In this document: positions 26,262 through 36,066 of the stretch, in pieces
Layout: each line of letters begins with the position of its first letter
How positions within the stretch are numbered: position 1 is the first letter of the stretch
DNA from: Rhodothermia bacterium
Lineage (GTDB): Bacteria; Bacteroidota; Rhodothermia; Balneolales; Balneolaceae
Direction of reading: 5' to 3'
DNA length: 64,000 bases
Assembly: GCA_030427885.1 (NCBI GenBank)
Contig: JAUICM010000001.1
Coordinates: 124,001-188,000 of the forward strand
The notes under the pieces: generated by a model
The model's database searches: none
The model's input: the letters and a program-made list of their open reading frames with translations, nothing else
What the model was told of the DNA's origin: nothing
Position numbers and translations under genes: made by a program

Positions 26262-28106
26262 ATGAGTGAGGAATCAAGTCGCATTGATGTATCTGAAAAA
26301 GTAGCAAATCTGCCTTTGTCGCCAGGAGTGTATATCTACCGGGATAAAGACGGAAGTGTGCTTTATGTTGGTAAGGCTAAGAAACTGAGAAACAGGGTTC
26401 GTTCTTATTTCCAGGAATCTCATGTGCCGGATGGACGCATTAAACTGATGGTTTCCAAGATTGATGACCTGGAAGTTATTGTTACTGATTCAGAAGCAGA
26501 GGCACTCATTCTTGAGAATAACCTGATCAAGCAATATCACCCGAGATACAATATTATGTACCGGGATGATAAGTCTTACCCCTATATCTGCATCACGAAC
26601 GAGGCCAAACCCCGGGTGTATCCAACACGCACACTCATTAAAGACGGAAGTAAATATTACGGTCCGTACGACAGTGTAGTGAACATGAAGAGAATGCTGG
26701 AAACAATCCGGAAAGCATTCGATCTGTGTACCTGTGCGGTTTCCATTAAGAATATTGATAAAACCCGAAGCATTCCTAAGTGGCATTCCTGTTTTGATGA
26801 TTATCTGCAGAATTGTTCCGGAGATTGGGAGAACGACCGGTATGTCGACACGATCAAAAAAGTAGAACGATTACTGAACGGACAGACAGAAGTGCTGATC
26901 CGCGAAATAAAGGAAGAGATGCAGATCGCTTCTGATGCACTGGCTTTTGAGGAGGCAGCCAAACTTCGTGATAGTCTCATTGCAGTAGAACGATATAGCC
27001 AGAAAATGAAGATCGTAGCCGATAAAAAAGTAGATCGTGATGTATTTGGTGTTAGTATTGCGGAGGATCTGAATGAAGCTTGTGGTGTGTTATTCAAGAT
27101 AAGAGAAGGTAAAATGATCGGTAAATTCCATCGTTACCTGAAGAATATTGATGGCCTGAAGATCGGAGATCTGATACAGTCTTTTGTGGAGGATTATTAC
27201 ACCGGGCAGTATACTGCTGCTATCCCTGATGAAGTTTATTTAAGTCACGCTATGACCGACGATGAACCCCTTGTGGATTATCTGTACCAGGAGCGGGGTA
27301 AGAAGGTGCCGGTTCATGTACCACAGATTGGTGAGAAAGCTCAGCTGATCAAGATGTCGCTTGCCAATGCCCGCCTTCATCTTCAGGAACGCAGGCTGGA
27401 AAAGGAGAAATCTGAAAAAGAACGTATACCACATGCCGTTAAAGAACTGAAAGAGCACCTTCGACTTCAGCGGTTGCCCAGAAGGATCGAATGTTTTGAT
27501 AACTCCAACTTTCAGGGCACCGATCCGGTAGCTTCTATGGTTTGTTTTGTAGATGCGAAACCAAGAAAGAGCGAATACAAGAAATTTCATATCAAAACAG
27601 TAGAGGGGCCGGATGATTTTGCCTCTATGCGGGAGATACTGACCCGGCGCTATTCTAAGGTTATGAAAGACGGATTACAGATCCCGGATCTCATTGTGGT
27701 TGACGGAGGAAAAGGCCAGCTCAGTGCCGCAGTGGAAGCCTTGAAGGAGATCGGGTTTTACGGTGAGTGTGAGATCATAGGTCTTGCTAAGAGACTGGAA
27801 GAAGTTTTTCTGCCCGGAAGTTCAGATCCTGTGATGATCCCAAAAAAATCTACCGCGCTTAAATTATTACAACAGGCCAGAGATGAAGCTCACCGGTTTG
27901 CGATTACATTTCACCGACAGAAACGCGCTAAGCGAACTTTTGTAACCGAGTTAACTGATATTGAAGGAGTAGGGGAGAAAACAGCTCAGTTATTACTGAA
28001 AGAGCTGGGTTCAGTCAAAAAGATCAAAAAAGCAGAGCTCTCAAAACTGCAGGAACTGGCTGGGAAAAAGCTGGGTGAAAGAATTTACAACTACTTTAGG
28101 GGTTAG
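26262..28106 (+). CDS. uvrC: Excinuclease ABC subunit C
   Basis: A 614-residue nucleotide-excision repair nuclease that makes both cuts around a lesion. Domains in order: GIY-YIG nuclease (about 15-95, with GVYIYRDKDGSVLYVGKAKKL), a Cys-containing linker (LCTCAVSIK... CSGDW), a UVR motif (about 205-240), the RNase H-like nuclease (CFDNSNFQGTDPVASMVCF and later VVDGGKGQL), and a C-terminal helix-hairpin-helix pair (IEGVGEKTAQLLLKELGS). All are intact and the length is normal. It stands as a single gene between the XRE pair and the sigma factor. Confidence 0.97.
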   Translation: MSEESSRIDVSEKVANLPLSPGVYIYRDKDGSVLYVGKAKKLRNRVRSYFQESHVPDGRIKLMVSKIDDLEVIVTDSEAEALILENNLIKQYHPRYNIMYRDDKSYPYICITNEAKPRVYPTRTLIKDGSKYYGPYDSVVNMKRMLETIRKAFDLCTCAVSIKNIDKTRSIPKWHSCFDDYLQNCSGDWENDRYVDTIKKVERLLNGQTEVLIREIKEEMQIASDALAFEEAAKLRDSLIAVERYSQKMKIVADKKVDRDVFGVSIAEDLNEACGVLFKIREGKMIGKFHRYLKNIDGLKIGDLIQSFVEDYYTGQYTAAIPDEVYLSHAMTDDEPLVDYLYQERGKKVPVHVPQIGEKAQLIKMSLANARLHLQERRLEKEKSEKERIPHAVKELKEHLRLQRLPRRIECFDNSNFQGTDPVASMVCFVDAKPRKSEYKKFHIKTVEGPDDFASMREILTRRYSKVMKDGLQIPDLIVVDGGKGQLSAAVEALKEIGFYGECEIIGLAKRLEEVFLPGSSDPVMIPKKSTALKLLQQARDEAHRFAITFHRQKRAKRTFVTELTDIEGVGEKTAQLLLKELGSVKKIKKAELSKLQELAGKKLGERIYNYFRG

Positions 28107-28343
28107 CTCGTCGTAGTGTGTAAGAGCAATGTGAGGCGTCACATCATCATGTGATTTGTAGCACAGTTACTGAATTGTACTATAAACCCAAGCCAATGAG
28201 CATTGTTCTTCGTAGTAATAGAAAACAAATATAAACTCTTTGGTTAAATCGTTCTTTGTTAAAGTGTGTATAACTGAATTATAAAGGGACTAATTGAGTT
28301 ATATTCATACAGAGAGCATAACCCAAAAAAGAGGGTGACTACT

Positions 28344-28988
28344 ATGGAATTATTGAAAAGACATACAGGCAATCAATCATATAAAGATCTTAAAGATCGT
28401 GAACTGGTTAAGCTCTTCAGACGCAAAGCCGACGAATCTGCCTTCAACGAGTTGATGAATCGTCATCAATCAAAGATCTATTCTTACATTTACAGTATGG
28501 TTAATAATCCTGAGATCGCTAACGATATCTTTCAGGAAACCTTTACTAAGGTGGTCAGCAAGATGGATGATACGTATAATGAGCAGGGCAAATGGATCGC
28601 CTGGGTTATGAGAATTGCTCATAATGCAACAATTGATCATATTAGAAAACAAAAACGATTTATTGACGTTAATTCCTGGTACGACGAGGAAGACTCGCGT
28701 TCTGATTACTTCGACAGACTTACTGATGAGAGCGTGGTAGACGCTGATGATCAGATGGTAGACAAGGAAATGAAATCCAGTCTGCTTAGTCACATTTCGA
28801 AGTTACCGGAAGAACAGAGAACCGTTGTGCTTTTAAGGCATTATTACGAAATGCCCTTTAAAGAAATCGCAGAATTGACTAATGTCTCAATAAATACGGC
28901 CCTCGGACGTATGAGATATGCATTAATTAATCTTCGAAAACACTTTGAAGAAGAAAGACAACAAGAATTGAAACATGCAAAACAATGA
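28344..28988 (+). CDS. ECF-type RNA polymerase sigma factor
   Basis: About 214 residues. The ATG at 28344 is chosen because GAGGGTG lies 6 bases upstream; the GTG at 28335 falls within that site. Region 2 is seen in FNELMNRHQSKIYSYIYSMV and EIANDIFQETFTKV, region 2.4 in WVMRIAHNATIDHIRKQKR, and region 4 in LPEEQRTVVLLRHYYEMPFKEIAELTNVSINTALGRMRYA. It overlaps the following gene by 14 bases, the usual coupling of an ECF sigma to its anti-sigma. The 228-bp spacer to uvrC holds only short hairpins and presumably its promoter. The signal is unknown. Confidence 0.93.
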   Translation: MELLKRHTGNQSYKDLKDRELVKLFRRKADESAFNELMNRHQSKIYSYIYSMVNNPEIANDIFQETFTKVVSKMDDTYNEQGKWIAWVMRIAHNATIDHIRKQKRFIDVNSWYDEEDSRSDYFDRLTDESVVDADDQMVDKEMKSSLLSHISKLPEEQRTVVLLRHYYEMPFKEIAELTNVSINTALGRMRYALINLRKHFEEERQQELKHAKQ

Positions 28989-29541
28989 AGATGGATGTAT
29001 TCGGTATCTGATGAAGGAGATGGATCCTTCTGAAGAACTCGAATTCGAACGTGAAATGATGGAGGACGAAAACCTTCTCATTGAAGTGGAAAGTCTCAGA
29101 AAAACATTTCAACACCTTGGGAAGTTACCCGTCCTCGATCCACCTAAAACTTTAACCGACAAGATATCAGAAACAGCTACTAGTACCCAAAAACAACGCC
29201 TGGACCAATCAAGAAGATGGGCAACATTAATGGCCAAATCAGTAGCAGTAGCTGCTGTCTTTCTGATGATAGCGTCCACTGGTATTTATTTTTACGGCAA
29301 TAGTAACTCTACTGGTATTGATACCCGGAATACTCCGGCGTCAGCTTCAGTTAGTGGTGTTCAGCCATGGGTAAATCGAAACAATGTGATCCGATTTGCC
29401 GGTACTGCATCTCAGGGAACCAATCCCCAGCCACTGCAGGATGATGTTGATCAGAGCTTTAAAAAACTGAAACTGGTTAACGATGAAACCGGGTTTGAGC
29501 AAACAACGAAGAAGATTCTTCTGACCAGCTCATCAAATTAA
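28975..29541 (+). CDS. Probable membrane-bound anti-sigma factor
   Basis: A 188-residue protein with an acidic N-terminal helical part (residues 1-50; RYLMKEMDPSEELEFEREMMED), one transmembrane helix at about 88-107 (SVAVAAVFLMIASTGIYFYG) and an exported tail. The order cytosolic helix bundle, single helix, outer tail fits an anti-sigma factor. It lacks the HxxxCxxC of zinc-binding anti-sigmas. The start overlaps the sigma gene, and a terminator follows the stop, so the two form a closed operon. The function is inferred from this context. Confidence 0.8.
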   Translation: MQNNEDGCIRYLMKEMDPSEELEFEREMMEDENLLIEVESLRKTFQHLGKLPVLDPPKTLTDKISETATSTQKQRLDQSRRWATLMAKSVAVAAVFLMIASTGIYFYGNSNSTGIDTRNTPASASVSGVQPWVNRNNVIRFAGTASQGTNPQPLQDDVDQSFKKLKLVNDETGFEQTTKKILLTSSSN

Positions 29542-29544
29542 ATG

Positions 29545-29571
29545 AAAGGCAGCCAACAGGTTGCCTTTTTT
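29545..29571 (+). terminator. Rho-independent terminator after the sigma/anti-sigma operon
   Basis: Stem AAGGCAGCC (29546-29554) pairs with GGTTGCCTT (29559-29567) with one G-U, loop AACA, followed by a T-run to 29571. Confidence 0.88.
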
Positions 29572-29682
29572 ATGTGGATAACTCACCCCCAATGTGTTAA
29601 TAAGTATTTTTGTATGGGAGAACGCCTCGCTTTATATTAAAATTTGATACAAATCAGTCATTGTTAACGCAGGAATTTATTA

Positions 29683-30480
29683 ATGGGTAAAGTTATCTCA
29701 ATTGCCAATCAGAAAGGTGGAGTCGGAAAAACAACCACGGCAATTAACCTCGCAGCGAGTTTAGCTGCAATAGAACACCCAACGCTTGTAATAGATATTG
29801 ATCCACAGAGCAATACCACAAGCGGACTAGGAATAGACTCTAAAACCGTCACTAATTCTATCTATGAGATCATGATAGGAAGTGCAGAAGTAAGTGAGTC
29901 GATCAGGCAGACTGAACTCGATTTTCTGGATCTCATCCCCGCACATATAAACCTTGTGGGTGCCGAAATTGAAATGATCGACAGGGAAGAGAGAGAAAGG
30001 ATCTTAAAAAAGGCGATCGCTGATGTACGTGAGAGATATGATTTTGTGATCATTGACTGTCCACCCTCATTGGGTCTGCTCACTATTAATGCACTTACAG
30101 CTTCTGATTCTATCGTTATTCCGGTACAGTGTGAATATTTTGCACTCGAAGGACTCGGCCAGCTATTGAATACCATTAAGATCGTTCGTCAGCACCTGAA
30201 CCCTGAGCTGGATATAGAAGGGGTTTTACTTACCATGTACGATACACGTACAAGACTATCGAACCAGGTAGCTGAAGAAGTTAAAAGATATTTTGATGAC
30301 AGAGTTTTTAAATCGGTGATTGCCAGAAACGTTCGCCTTGCTGAAGCACCTAGTTTTGGTAAGCCGGCCTTGCTGTATGATTCTACAAGTATCGGGTCTA
30401 AAAATTATCTGGCGCTCGCCAGAGAGATCATCAAGAAAAACAGAAAGCTGTTCAAGAACAGCCCTGTTCTTTCTAACTAA
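29683..30480 (+). CDS. parA: Chromosome-partitioning ATPase ParA/Soj
   Basis: A 265-residue deviant Walker ATPase: [15 protein letters not shown] at about 10-24, [16 protein letters not shown] at about 36-51, and [10 protein letters not shown] at about 124-133. It moves ParB-bound origin DNA over the nucleoid. It is followed by parB after 8 bases. A promoter of the form TTTTTG, 19 bp, then TTATATTA can be drawn in the 110-bp spacer after the upstream terminator. No canonical parS (TGTTTCACGTGAAACA) was seen in the window. Confidence 0.96.
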   Translation: MGKVISIANQKGGVGKTTTAINLAASLAAIEHPTLVIDIDPQSNTTSGLGIDSKTVTNSIYEIMIGSAEVSESIRQTELDFLDLIPAHINLVGAEIEMIDREERERILKKAIADVRERYDFVIIDCPPSLGLLTINALTASDSIVIPVQCEYFALEGLGQLLNTIKIVRQHLNPELDIEGVLLTMYDTRTRLSNQVAEEVKRYFDDRVFKSVIARNVRLAEAPSFGKPALLYDSTSIGSKNYLALAREIIKKNRKLFKNSPVLSN

Positions 30481-30488
30481 GGGAAATT

Positions 30489-31424
30489 ATGGCAACCAGC
30501 AAAAAGGTACTAGGACGTGGATTAGGAGCTTTTTTCCCTGAGTATGAATCTGAGGATTCTGATTCAAAAAAGAAATCATCCAAACCTAAGGAAAAAGAAG
30601 GTGTTGAGAAAAATATTGTTAGCCCGGAGGAACGGGTCAATATTGTACTCAATGTGCCGGTAGATCATATCCGGGCAAATCCAAATCAGCCCCGTAAAGA
30701 ATTTGATGAAGAGCGCCTCGATGAATTGGCTGATTCTATTAAAAAACATGGCCTGATACAGCCCATTACAGTAAGATACATCGGAGAGAAGCGATTTGAA
30801 CTGATCAGTGGAGAACGTCGTCTCAGAGCTGCTAAACTTGCTGGTATTGCCGAGATCCCGGCATATATCAGAGAAGCAGATGATGAGCAAAGTATGGCGT
30901 TCGCGCTTATTGAGAATATCCAGCGTGAAGAACTGAATCCACTGGAAGTGGCATTGGGGTATAAGAGATTACTGGAAGAATTTGACTACACCCAGGCCGA
31001 AGTTGCAAACCGGGTGGGCAAGAACAGAACGACTGTTACCAATATGCTCCGCTTACTTGGATTACCGGATTTCATTCAGGCAGCTTTGGCTTCAAATGCA
31101 ATATCTGTTGGCCACGCAAGAGCTTTGATCACGGTGGAAAGTAAATCAGACCAGCAAAAGCTTTTGAGTAAGATCATAAAATTAGGCTGGTCGGTTCGAC
31201 AGGTAGAAGAAGCTGTTCGTGCACTTTCTTCATCCACATCTAAAAAGAAGCCTGCAAAGAAAGAACCGGCAAATCCTTTTTATGATGAAATTTCTGCACG
31301 TTTACGTCGTACATTCAGTACCAAAGTGAATATCAAACCCAAAGCGAACGGTGGAGAAATTAAGATCGAATATTATTCTGAAGATGATCTGGAACGAATC
31401 CTGTCGATCTTTGACTCGATCTGA
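30489..31424 (+). CDS. parB: Chromosome-partitioning protein ParB/Spo0J
   Basis: A 311-residue protein. It begins with the common signature KVLGRGLGAFFP. After a charged linker (20-50) come the ParB N-domain (VDHIRANPNQPRKEFDEERLDELADSI; CTP-binding block GERRLRAAKLAG and ENIQREELNPLE), the HTH (YTQAEVANRVGKNRTTVTNMLRLL) and a C-terminal dimer domain with NPFYDEISARLRRTFSTKVNI. It is coupled to parA and overlaps the 5' end of the DUF5683 gene. Confidence 0.96.
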   Translation: MATSKKVLGRGLGAFFPEYESEDSDSKKKSSKPKEKEGVEKNIVSPEERVNIVLNVPVDHIRANPNQPRKEFDEERLDELADSIKKHGLIQPITVRYIGEKRFELISGERRLRAAKLAGIAEIPAYIREADDEQSMAFALIENIQREELNPLEVALGYKRLLEEFDYTQAEVANRVGKNRTTVTNMLRLLGLPDFIQAALASNAISVGHARALITVESKSDQQKLLSKIIKLGWSVRQVEEAVRALSSSTSKKKPAKKEPANPFYDEISARLRRTFSTKVNIKPKANGGEIKIEYYSEDDLERILSIFDSI

Positions 31425-32022
31425 TCTGATTATAATCCTGATATTATTTGCAGCTGTGAACACTGCCAAAGCACAGCAGGCCAGCCCTTTTCAGGAACTA
31501 CGGTTTTTACCATCCAGCTATGAACGCGTTATTCAAAATCAGGAAGAGCTGGAGTTTCCGGATCCTAAGATGGTGATGCATCGTTCGATGATCATTCCGG
31601 GATGGGGACAGATCACTAACCGGCAAGTCTGGAAAGTTCCTATAGTATATGGACTTCTGGGTGGGTTGACCTATTACAGTATTTATCTGACGAAGCAGTA
31701 CCATGATTACCGTGCTGCTTTTTATAATTTGAGCAATTCGGATAAGAAATTTGGTGAAACTCCCCTACATCTGGTTGGAGTAAGTCAGGGATCGCTGGAA
31801 TCAAATCGAAATTTTTTAAGGAACCGAAGAGATTTCATCTATGTTACCATCGGGCTGGCATATGTACTTAATGTGGTGGATGCCTATGTATTTGCCCATC
31901 TGAGATCATTTGACGTATCGGATGATCTGTCATTAAATACACATATAAAACCAGATATTATACCGGTTACAACACTTGGTAACGTGCCATCGGTTTCAAT
32001 AAGTTTTTCACTAAGTAAATAG
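31384..32022 (+). CDS. DUF5683 membrane protein
   Basis: About 212 residues. The start is uncertain: the ATG at 31384 and the TTG at 31411 both lead into the signal-like stretch LIIILILFAAVNTAKAQ; the longer frame from 31351 is less likely because it lies further inside parB. After the signal, MIIPGWGQITNRQVWKVPIVYGLLGGLTYY is the typical DUF5683 core with a Pro-Gly-Trp-Gly-Gln motif and two or three membrane segments, then NRRDFIYVTIGLAYVLNVVDAYVFAHL. This family lies after parB in many Bacteroidota; its job is unknown. The next gene begins 2 bases after its stop. Confidence 0.85.
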   Translation: MIWNESCRSLTRSDLIIILILFAAVNTAKAQQASPFQELRFLPSSYERVIQNQEELEFPDPKMVMHRSMIIPGWGQITNRQVWKVPIVYGLLGGLTYYSIYLTKQYHDYRAAFYNLSNSDKKFGETPLHLVGVSQGSLESNRNFLRNRRDFIYVTIGLAYVLNVVDAYVFAHLRSFDVSDDLSLNTHIKPDIIPVTTLGNVPSVSISFSLSK

Positions 32023-32024
32023 AT

Positions 32025-32735
32025 ATGCAAGAAATTGAGAATGGAAATAACTTCCCGATCCCTGAAAATTATAAAGCAGGGAATGAAGGTGACTTGTGGA
32101 GTATCTTCAAGATCATGGGGGAGTTTGTTGAAGGATATGATAAACTATTTAAGATAGGCCCTTGTGTGTCGGTATTTGGCTCTGCACGCACAAAACCCGG
32201 AGCGGAGTATTATGAAAAAGCAACTGAGTTGGCGGGAAAGATAACGGCCAAAGGTTTTGGGGTTATTACCGGAGGTGGGCCCGGGATCATGGAAGCGGCA
32301 AATAAGGGTGCTTCAGAATCGAAAGGTAAATCAGTAGGAGTAGGGATTCAATTACCTCATGAACAGGGCATTAATGAATTTGTAGATCCACGGTACTCCA
32401 TCTATTTCAACTACTTTTTTGTGAGAAAAGTGATGTTTGTGAAATACGCACAGGCACTGGTTGTTTTCCCGGGTGGGTTTGGCACTCTGGATGAACTATT
32501 TGAAAGCTTGACACTGGTACAAACAAACAAGATCTCCAGGATCCCAATTGTACTTTTTGGTTCAGAATACTGGGATGGATTAGTCGAATGGATTAACTCC
32601 ACAATGAAAGAATGGGGGACTATTTCAGATAAAGATTCAGATCTTTTCTATGTAACCGACGACACTACCGAAGCGGTTGATCATATTTGTGATTTCTATA
32701 AAAAACAGGAACCCATGCCCAATTTTTATTTCTAA
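32025..32735 (+). CDS. LOG-family nucleotide phosphoribohydrolase
   Basis: A 236-residue member of the TIGR00730/LOG family, enzymes that split nucleoside 5'-monophosphates into base and ribose 5-phosphate. Seen are VSVFGSARTKPG, GGGPGIMEAANKGA and the signature PGGFGTLDELFE with its catalytic Glu. The N-terminal 40 residues extend beyond the minimal domain, as in the bacterial type II group. It is 2 bases behind the DUF5683 gene, so it ends the parAB transcript. The physiological substrate in bacteria of this kind is not settled. Confidence 0.92.
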   Translation: MQEIENGNNFPIPENYKAGNEGDLWSIFKIMGEFVEGYDKLFKIGPCVSVFGSARTKPGAEYYEKATELAGKITAKGFGVITGGGPGIMEAANKGASESKGKSVGVGIQLPHEQGINEFVDPRYSIYFNYFFVRKVMFVKYAQALVVFPGGFGTLDELFESLTLVQTNKISRIPIVLFGSEYWDGLVEWINSTMKEWGTISDKDSDLFYVTDDTTEAVDHICDFYKKQEPMPNFYF

Positions 32736-32868
32736 AGTTGTCAGGGCATCGCATTTTTGTGTTAGATTAACAATAATTTGAAATTTTAGTGTGTTATAGG
32801 GTTTAAATAAAAGGGCATTTTTTATTAACTTGCCCACTTCGTTGAATCGAACTAAATAAATAATAGGT

Positions 32869-33885
32869 ATGAAGGATAATAAGAGAATAATTTTAGTTGC
32901 TGTTTTTGCTCTGTTTTCAATTGGTGTAATGGCTCAGACCGAGGCTGATGCCATCAATACATATAATGAAGCCAGGGAACTGGCAACATCCAAAGATTAC
33001 AGTGCGGCAATCGAAAAGTATGTAGAAGCTATTTCAGTAGCTGGAGCGCTGGGTGCAGATGGCGATGATATTAAGCAACGTGCAGAAAAAGCTATTCCTC
33101 AAATATATTTTAAGAAAGCTGCTGAGTCATTTGGAGAATTCCAGTCTAAAAAAACGATGGAATCTCTGGATAACACAATTTTAGTTTTCAAAGATGCTCA
33201 AAAAGCTGGCACAGATTACAATGATACTCAGGTATACAACAGATCTACCAATGTATTGGCTCAGTTGTACTACCAAAAGGCAACAATCTATTTTCAGATG
33301 GAAGAGTATGAGAATGCTGACGCTGCTTTAAACGATGCACTAAGTACCAATTCGAACTATGCTAAAGCCTATTACCAAAAGGGTTTGGTATACAAGAAGC
33401 TGAGTCCTGAAGATACAGATGGTATCACCAACTGGTTCGACCAGGCTATTAACGTTGCAATGAACGTGAACGATAGTGAGGTAGAGCGTCAGGCTACAGA
33501 AGCTGCACATGCTGAATTATTATACAGAGGTTCTAAATTGGTGGAGCAGGGAAAATTTGCTGAAGGTACAGAAGTACTTAAACTCTCCCTTTCTTACGAT
33601 GCTGAGTCATCAGATTCTTATTACAGACTTTCTGAAGCTGCAAATAAAGCAGGTAAACGTGATGACGCTATCAAGTACGCAAATCAGGCTCTAAAGTATG
33701 AGCAGGGCGGTAGTACTGATAAAGCTAAGATCTATTTCGAACTGGGTGTTGCATATCAGGCCAAAGACAGCAAAGGGCCAGCTTGTGAAGCTCTTAAGAA
33801 TGCATCTTACGGATCATTCAAAGCTCCTGCTGAGCATAAGATCGAATTCGAATTGAAGTGTGAAAGTGCTTCACCTTCTAACTGA
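32869..33885 (+). CDS. Exported TPR-repeat protein
   Basis: A 338-residue protein with a Sec signal (residues 1-22, ends VMAQ) and then helical repeats. TPR-like units are visible as AINTYNEARELATSKDYSAAIEKYVEAI, QLYYQKATIYFQMEEYENADAALNDAL, AKAYYQKGLVYKKL and KAKIYFELGVAYQAKD. No enzyme domain is present. It is probably a periplasmic scaffold for protein-protein contacts; partners are unknown. It stands alone, with its own strong terminator. Confidence 0.85.
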   Translation: MKDNKRIILVAVFALFSIGVMAQTEADAINTYNEARELATSKDYSAAIEKYVEAISVAGALGADGDDIKQRAEKAIPQIYFKKAAESFGEFQSKKTMESLDNTILVFKDAQKAGTDYNDTQVYNRSTNVLAQLYYQKATIYFQMEEYENADAALNDALSTNSNYAKAYYQKGLVYKKLSPEDTDGITNWFDQAINVAMNVNDSEVERQATEAAHAELLYRGSKLVEQGKFAEGTEVLKLSLSYDAESSDSYYRLSEAANKAGKRDDAIKYANQALKYEQGGSTDKAKIYFELGVAYQAKDSKGPACEALKNASYGSFKAPAEHKIEFELKCESASPSN

Positions 33886-33902
33886 TAGAAGTAATTGAAT
33901 TG

Positions 33903-33932
33903 AGCCCCGGACAAAAGTTCGGGGCTTTTTTT
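33903..33932 (+). terminator. Rho-independent terminator after the TPR gene
   Basis: Stem AGCCCCGGAC (33903-33912) pairs with GTTCGGGGCT (33917-33926) with one G-U, loop AAAA, then a run of seven T. Confidence 0.92.
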
Positions 33933-33945
33933 ATGCGCAAAATTC

Positions 33946-33996
33946 TCTCAAAATTTTGAGATATTTTGCTCAATAAAATATTTATCTTACAGATGT
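33946..33996 (+). promoter_or_regulatory. 16-bp palindrome and promoter-like boxes before tkt
   Basis: TCTCAAAATTTTGAGA (33946-33961) is a perfect 16-bp palindrome. Immediately after it come TTTTG and, about 16 bp on, TATCTTAC, which resemble the -33/-7 pair of Bacteroidota promoters; the tkt ATG is about 40 bp further. The palindrome could be an operator, but no candidate regulator is adjacent. Confidence 0.4.
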
Positions 33997-34027
33997 TAAA
34001 AATCTAAAATAAACCTGACCTAACTAC

Positions 34028-36010
34028 ATGTCTTCAAGTTCAATTGATCAACTTTGTGTGAATACCATCAGAACCCTTTCGATGGACGCTGTTCAAAAAG
34101 CTAATTCGGGACACCCAGGTATGCCAATGGGTATGGCTGATGTTGCTTATGTTCTATGGACCAAATACCTGAAACATAATCCAAAGAATCCAGACTGGTC
34201 TGACAGAGATAGATTTATCTTATCTGCAGGACATGGTTCAATGCTTATTTACAGCTTGCTCCATCTAACCGGATATGATCTGTCTCTTGATGAATTAAAG
34301 AATTTCCGCCAAATGGGAAGTAAAACACCAGGCCATCCTGAATTTGGATTAACAGCCGGAGTAGAGACTACCACTGGTCCACTGGGACAGGGTTTTGCCA
34401 CTGGCGTTGGAATGGCAATGGCTGAGAATCATCTCGCAGCCCGTTTCAATAAAGCGGGGCATACTATTGTTGATCACTATACTTATGCCATTGTAAGTGA
34501 CGGAGACCTGATGGAAGGAGTATCTCATGAAGCTGCTTCTCTCGCCGGACATTTGAAACTTGGTAAACTCATCTACCTGTATGATTCAAATATGATCTCA
34601 ATTGAGGGATCAACAGAGCTCGCATTTACAGAAGATGTAAGTAAAAGATTTGAGGCATACGGATGGCATGTGACCGAGATCGACGGTCACAACCACGAGC
34701 AGATCGCTTCTGCTATCGAGGAATCTCAATCGGTAAAAGATAAGCCATCACTGGTGGTCTGTAAGACTAAAATTGGATTTGGTTCTCCGAACAAAGAAGG
34801 AAAAGAAAGCTCTCATGGCTCTCCATTGGGTGAGGATGAGATCAAACTTACAAAAGAAGCTTATGGCTGGGATCCTGAAAAGAAATTCTATATTCCGGAA
34901 GAAGCACTTGAAGTCTTCAGAAATGAAGTGGTTAAGGGAGCTGAATCAGAAGCAGCCTGGGATGCAAAATTTGCTGAATATGAAAGCGAATTAGCCGGGG
35001 ATGCTGCTGCTTTCAAAGCATGGATTAGCAGAGATATCTCTGGTCTCGATACCGCACTGCCAGTATTTCCTGAATCGGAAAGAGGGACCGCAAGTCGTGC
35101 AGCTTCGGGTAAAGTTATTGCTGAGATCAAAGATGCAGTCCCTAGTTTATTTGGTGGTTCAGCTGATCTTTCTCCAAGTACTAAAACAGATATTGAAGGT
35201 TCGTATAGTTCCGAAACTCCGGATGGCAGAACCATTCATTTTGGGGTTCGTGAATTTGGGATGTCGGCTGCTGTAAATGGAATGGCATTGCATGGCGGTG
35301 TGATTCCTTTTGGGGCGACTTTCTTTGTATTCACTGATTATATGCGCCCAGCATTAAGGCTGGCAGCATTGATGGGTGCTCCTTCCATATTTGTGATGAC
35401 CCATGATAGTATAGGACTAGGAGAAGACGGACCAACCCATCAGCCGGTTGAACATCTTGCAAGTATCAGAGCAATGCCTAATGTACTGGTACTTCGTCCG
35501 GGAGATGCTAATGAAGTATCACATGCATGGAAAGCAGCTATCGAAAATACAACGGGACCAAGTGTTCTCGTATTAACTCGTCAAAATATGCCAACTTATG
35601 CGAGAACCGAAGCTAATGCAGCATCTCTGGTTTCAAAAGGAGCCTATATTTTTGCAGATTCTGATAAAGAAACTCCGGATGCTATTATCATTGGAACAGG
35701 ATCTGAGCTTCATCTGGCTGTGAATGCCAGAGCAGCACTCAAAGAAAAAGGGGTGGACGCCAGAGTGGTTAGTATGCCAAGCTGGGAATTATTCAAAAAG
35801 CAAACAGCCGATTATAGAGAAAGTGTACTTCCTTCTTCTGTAACCAAGCGGGTTTCCATTGAGGCAGGTTCTACCTTCGGGTGGGCTCAGTGGGTAGGCC
35901 AGGAAGGAAAAGCAATCGGTATCGATACCTTTGGTGAGTCTGCTCCATACGAGGAACTGTATGATCACTTTGGCATCACTACTGAAAAGATCGTTGAAGC
36001 ATTAAGCTGA
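34028..36010 (+). CDS. tkt: Transketolase
   Basis: A 660-residue thiamine-diphosphate enzyme of the pentose phosphate pathway that moves two-carbon units between sugar phosphates. N-terminal domain: [53 protein letters not shown] and the ThDP motif [20 protein letters not shown] written here as SDGDLMEG. Pyrimidine domain: [20 protein letters not shown] (catalytic Glu) and [22 protein letters not shown]-terminal domain: [15 protein letters not shown]. Full length and intact. Single gene between two terminators. Confidence 0.97.
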   Translation: MSSSSIDQLCVNTIRTLSMDAVQKANSGHPGMPMGMADVAYVLWTKYLKHNPKNPDWSDRDRFILSAGHGSMLIYSLLHLTGYDLSLDELKNFRQMGSKTPGHPEFGLTAGVETTTGPLGQGFATGVGMAMAENHLAARFNKAGHTIVDHYTYAIVSDGDLMEGVSHEAASLAGHLKLGKLIYLYDSNMISIEGSTELAFTEDVSKRFEAYGWHVTEIDGHNHEQIASAIEESQSVKDKPSLVVCKTKIGFGSPNKEGKESSHGSPLGEDEIKLTKEAYGWDPEKKFYIPEEALEVFRNEVVKGAESEAAWDAKFAEYESELAGDAAAFKAWISRDISGLDTALPVFPESERGTASRAASGKVIAEIKDAVPSLFGGSADLSPSTKTDIEGSYSSETPDGRTIHFGVREFGMSAAVNGMALHGGVIPFGATFFVFTDYMRPALRLAALMGAPSIFVMTHDSIGLGEDGPTHQPVEHLASIRAMPNVLVLRPGDANEVSHAWKAAIENTTGPSVLVLTRQNMPTYARTEANAASLVSKGAYIFADSDKETPDAIIIGTGSELHLAVNARAALKEKGVDARVVSMPSWELFKKQTADYRESVLPSSVTKRVSIEAGSTFGWAQWVGQEGKAIGIDTFGESAPYEELYDHFGITTEKIVEALS

Positions 36011-36029
36011 TATAGATCGTAAAAGATTT

Positions 36030-36062
36030 AAGGCTCTGGAGTTTACTTCAGAGCCTTTTTTG
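36030..36062. terminator. Terminator between tkt and the convergent membrane-protein gene
   Basis: Stem AAGGCTCTGGAG (36030-36041) pairs with CTTCAGAGCCTT (36046-36057) with one G-U around a 4-base loop, then T-run. The A-run on the other side is weak, so it mainly serves tkt. Confidence 0.88.
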
Positions 36063-36066
36063 TTTC

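Noticed and set aside
28107-28343. Spacer between uvrC and the sigma gene as a possible riboswitch or small RNA
   Set aside because: Only short hairpins (for example CACATCATCATGTG) and no recognised aptamer pattern; it probably just holds the sigma promoter.
29573-31424. parAB region as a sign of the replication origin
   Set aside because: No dnaA, gidA/mnmG, DnaA-box cluster or parS site is visible in the window.
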